From contig NZ_JASKYM010000003.1 in assembly GCF_030131845.1 (NCBI RefSeq), positions 124,001 through 188,000 on the forward strand: 64,000 nt of DNA. The letters are read 5' to 3'. Shown in pieces: positions 62,691-64,000 of the stretch. A model generated the notes under the pieces. The model made no database searches and was not told where the DNA came from. It saw nothing but the letters and a program-made list of their open reading frames with translations. The stretch comes from Romboutsia sedimentorum (GTDB lineage: Bacteria; Bacillota; Clostridia; Peptostreptococcales; Peptostreptococcaceae). Within the stretch, counting starts at the first letter, position 1. Every line of letters starts with the position of its first letter. Made by a program: the position numbers and the translations under genes.

Positions 62691-63830
62691 ATGAGAAAAG
62701 CATTTATATGTCCAACAAAATACGTTCAAGGGGAAGATGAATTATTAAACCTAGGTTATTTTATAAAAACTTTTGGAGAATCAGCATTATTAATAGCTCA
62801 TCCAGATGATGTAGCTCGTGTTAAAAATAAATTAGATGAAACAGCTAAAAAATTCGGAGTTAAATTTATAGAAAGTGGATTTACAGGAGAATGTTCAAGA
62901 CAAGAAGTAGCAAGATTACAAGAAATTGCTAGAAAAAATGAATGTGCATGTACAATAGGTCTTGGTGGTGGAAAGGCAATAGACACTGCTAAGTGTGTTG
63001 CAGAAGGAGAAGCTTTAATAATAGTTCCTACTATAGCTGCTACAGATGCACCAACAAGTCACTCAGCGGTACTTTATACTCCAGATGGAGCATTTGATGA
63101 TTATGCATACTTCAAGCAAAGTCCAAGTGTAGTACTTATAGATACAACAGTAATAGCAAAAGCACCTACTCGTTTCTTAGTATCAGGAATGGGAGATGCA
63201 TTATCTACTTACTTTGAAGCAAGAGCTACATCAAATTCTTACTCAAATGTTAATGCGGGTCTACCTTGTGGAGTAAGAGAAGGAGTATGTGGTCCGGCTA
63301 AAGGAACTAACACAGCACTTGCGCTTGCAAAATTATGTTATGAAACTCTTTTAAATGATGGGTCAAAAGCAAAAATATCTTCAGATTGCAACTTAGTAAC
63401 TCCAGCACTTGAAAATATAATAGAAGCAAATATACTTTTATCAGGCCTTGGATTTGAAAGTGGTGGACTAGCTGGTGCTCATGCAATACATGATGGATTA
63501 ACTATGTTAGAAGGAACACATAAATACTTCCACGGTGAAAAAGTTGCTTTTGGAACATTAGCGCAGTTAGTACTTGAAAATGCACCTGAAAGTGAAATAA
63601 ATGAAGTTTTAGATTTCTGCTTAGAAGTAGGACTTCCAGTTTGTTTATCTGATATAGGCGTAGATGAAATAAGTGATAAAGAACTTATAGAAGTAGCACA
63701 AAAATCTTGTATACCAGAAGAATCAGTACATTCTATGCCATTCCCAATAAGTGTTGAGTCAGTAGCTGCTGCAATAATAACAGCTGACCAATTAGGGAAA
63801 AACTACAAAGCTAAAAAGGGTTTAAAATAA
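62691..63830 (+). CDS. gldA: glycerol dehydrogenase
   Basis: The 379-residue iron/zinc alcohol dehydrogenase family enzyme oxidises glycerol to dihydroxyacetone with NAD. Visible are the NAD-binding GLGGGKAIDTAKCVAEG (about residues 92-108), PTIAATDAPTS, and metal-ligand segments VSGMGDALSTYFEARA, GAHAIHDGL and YFHGEKVAFG. The ribosome binding site is GGGAG. It is followed 25 nt later by dhaK, so glycerol goes to dihydroxyacetone and then to dihydroxyacetone phosphate, which enters glycolysis at tpiA. Confidence 0.95.
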   Translation: MRKAFICPTKYVQGEDELLNLGYFIKTFGESALLIAHPDDVARVKNKLDETAKKFGVKFIESGFTGECSRQEVARLQEIARKNECACTIGLGGGKAIDTAKCVAEGEALIIVPTIAATDAPTSHSAVLYTPDGAFDDYAYFKQSPSVVLIDTTVIAKAPTRFLVSGMGDALSTYFEARATSNSYSNVNAGLPCGVREGVCGPAKGTNTALALAKLCYETLLNDGSKAKISSDCNLVTPALENIIEANILLSGLGFESGGLAGAHAIHDGLTMLEGTHKYFHGEKVAFGTLAQLVLENAPESEINEVLDFCLEVGLPVCLSDIGVDEISDKELIEVAQKSCIPEESVHSMPFPISVESVAAAIITADQLGKNYKAKKGLK

Positions 63831-63855
63831 AATAAAGACATAAGAGGTGGAGTAT

Positions 63856-64000
63856 ATGAAAAAGCTAATTAATAGACCTGAAACTGTGGTAATGGAGATG
63901 TGCAACGGAATAGCAATGGCTCATCCAGAATTAGAATTTGTTAAAAAATATAAAGTAATGAAGAAAAAAGATATAAATCAAAACAAAGTTAGTTTAATAA
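63856..64000 (+). CDS. dhaK: dihydroxyacetone kinase subunit DhaK, N-terminal part (cut by window edge)
   Basis: The 48 visible codons begin MKKLINRPETVVMEMCNGI and continue AMAHPELEFV, the typical start of the DhaK substrate-binding subunit. It follows gldA by 25 nt with an AGAGGTGG ribosome binding site, so the two are cotranscribed. The catalytic histidine lies beyond the window. Whether the kinase is PTS- or ATP-dependent cannot be seen. Confidence 0.85.
   Translation, partial: MKKLINRPETVVMEMCNGIAMAHPELEFVKKYKVMKKKDINQNKVSLI

Overview
The window is AT-rich and reads as a spore-forming clostridium of the family Peptostreptococcaceae (relatives of Paraclostridium, Romboutsia, Terrisporobacter or Clostridioides). 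The reasons are an alpha/beta-type small acid-soluble spore protein, an rpoN-cggR-gapA-pgk-tpiA-gpmI-eno locus, secG-rnr-smpB-ssrA synteny, cell-wall-binding-repeat-2 surface proteins of the Cwp type and a PocR-regulated glycerol pathway. Species cannot be fixed from sequence reading alone.

Region 1 (1-23.6 kb) is a core chromosome. It holds asd/dapA on the minus strand, an M20 amidohydrolase, a SASP, a methyltransferase, hslO and rpoN. These are followed by the lower glycolytic locus, with a recognisable sigma-A promoter and CggR operator in front of cggR. Between eno and secG sits a glycerate cassette: a CdaR-type regulator, glycerate kinase, a GntP-type permease and pyk. It feeds 2-phosphoglycerate straight into the neighbouring eno/pyk steps. 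The region ends with secG, a small HTH protein, rnr, smpB and a complete tmRNA gene (ssrA; tag ANDNYALAA).

Region 2 (23.55-55.65 kb, perhaps to 61.3 kb) is the unusual part. The 3' end of ssrA plus its terminator is repeated about ten more times, always in the same orientation, every 1-6 kb. Each copy has a hairpin-like left arm (AATCGTGGG ... CCTGCGATT), then CGTCTCCACCA (the tmRNA acceptor end), then TTGAAATCCACGAAAA, then an intrinsic terminator whose stem sequence varies. Between the copies lie one-to-few-gene modules. In order they are: a BceRS/BceAB-like antimicrobial peptide module behind a truncated uppP leader; a QueG-like Fe-S protein with a LysR regulator; a second Bce-like module; a CD3324-like HTH and a sialate O-acetylesterase; a radical SAM protein, cell-wall adhesin and M48 protease; a second adhesin; a MntA/HepT toxin-antitoxin pair; a third adhesin; an L,D-transpeptidase and GlpT; and UppP, a D,D-carboxypeptidase and a peptide deformylase. 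The layout looks like serial insertion of cassettes at the ssrA 3' end, each bringing a new ssrA tail and terminator. No integrase is present in the window. Decayed fragments (histidine kinase, VOC, MerR, ferredoxin, uppP) litter the junctions.

Within the island, palindromes of the form TTACA-N4-TGTAA stand before the uppP remnant, before the first BceAB-like operon and before the intact uppP 27 kb away. This suggests one cell-envelope (bacitracin/lipid II) regulon dispersed over several cassettes. A pair of 110-nt, gaplessly alignable intergenic elements looks like an undescribed structured RNA.

Region 3 (55.7-64 kb) holds a MATE pump and an ABC-F ribosome-protection ATPase, each behind an attenuator-like leader. 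These are followed by an ornithine cyclodeaminase homologue, a TrmB-like regulator, a PocR/AraC regulator, glycerol dehydrogenase and the start of dhaK.
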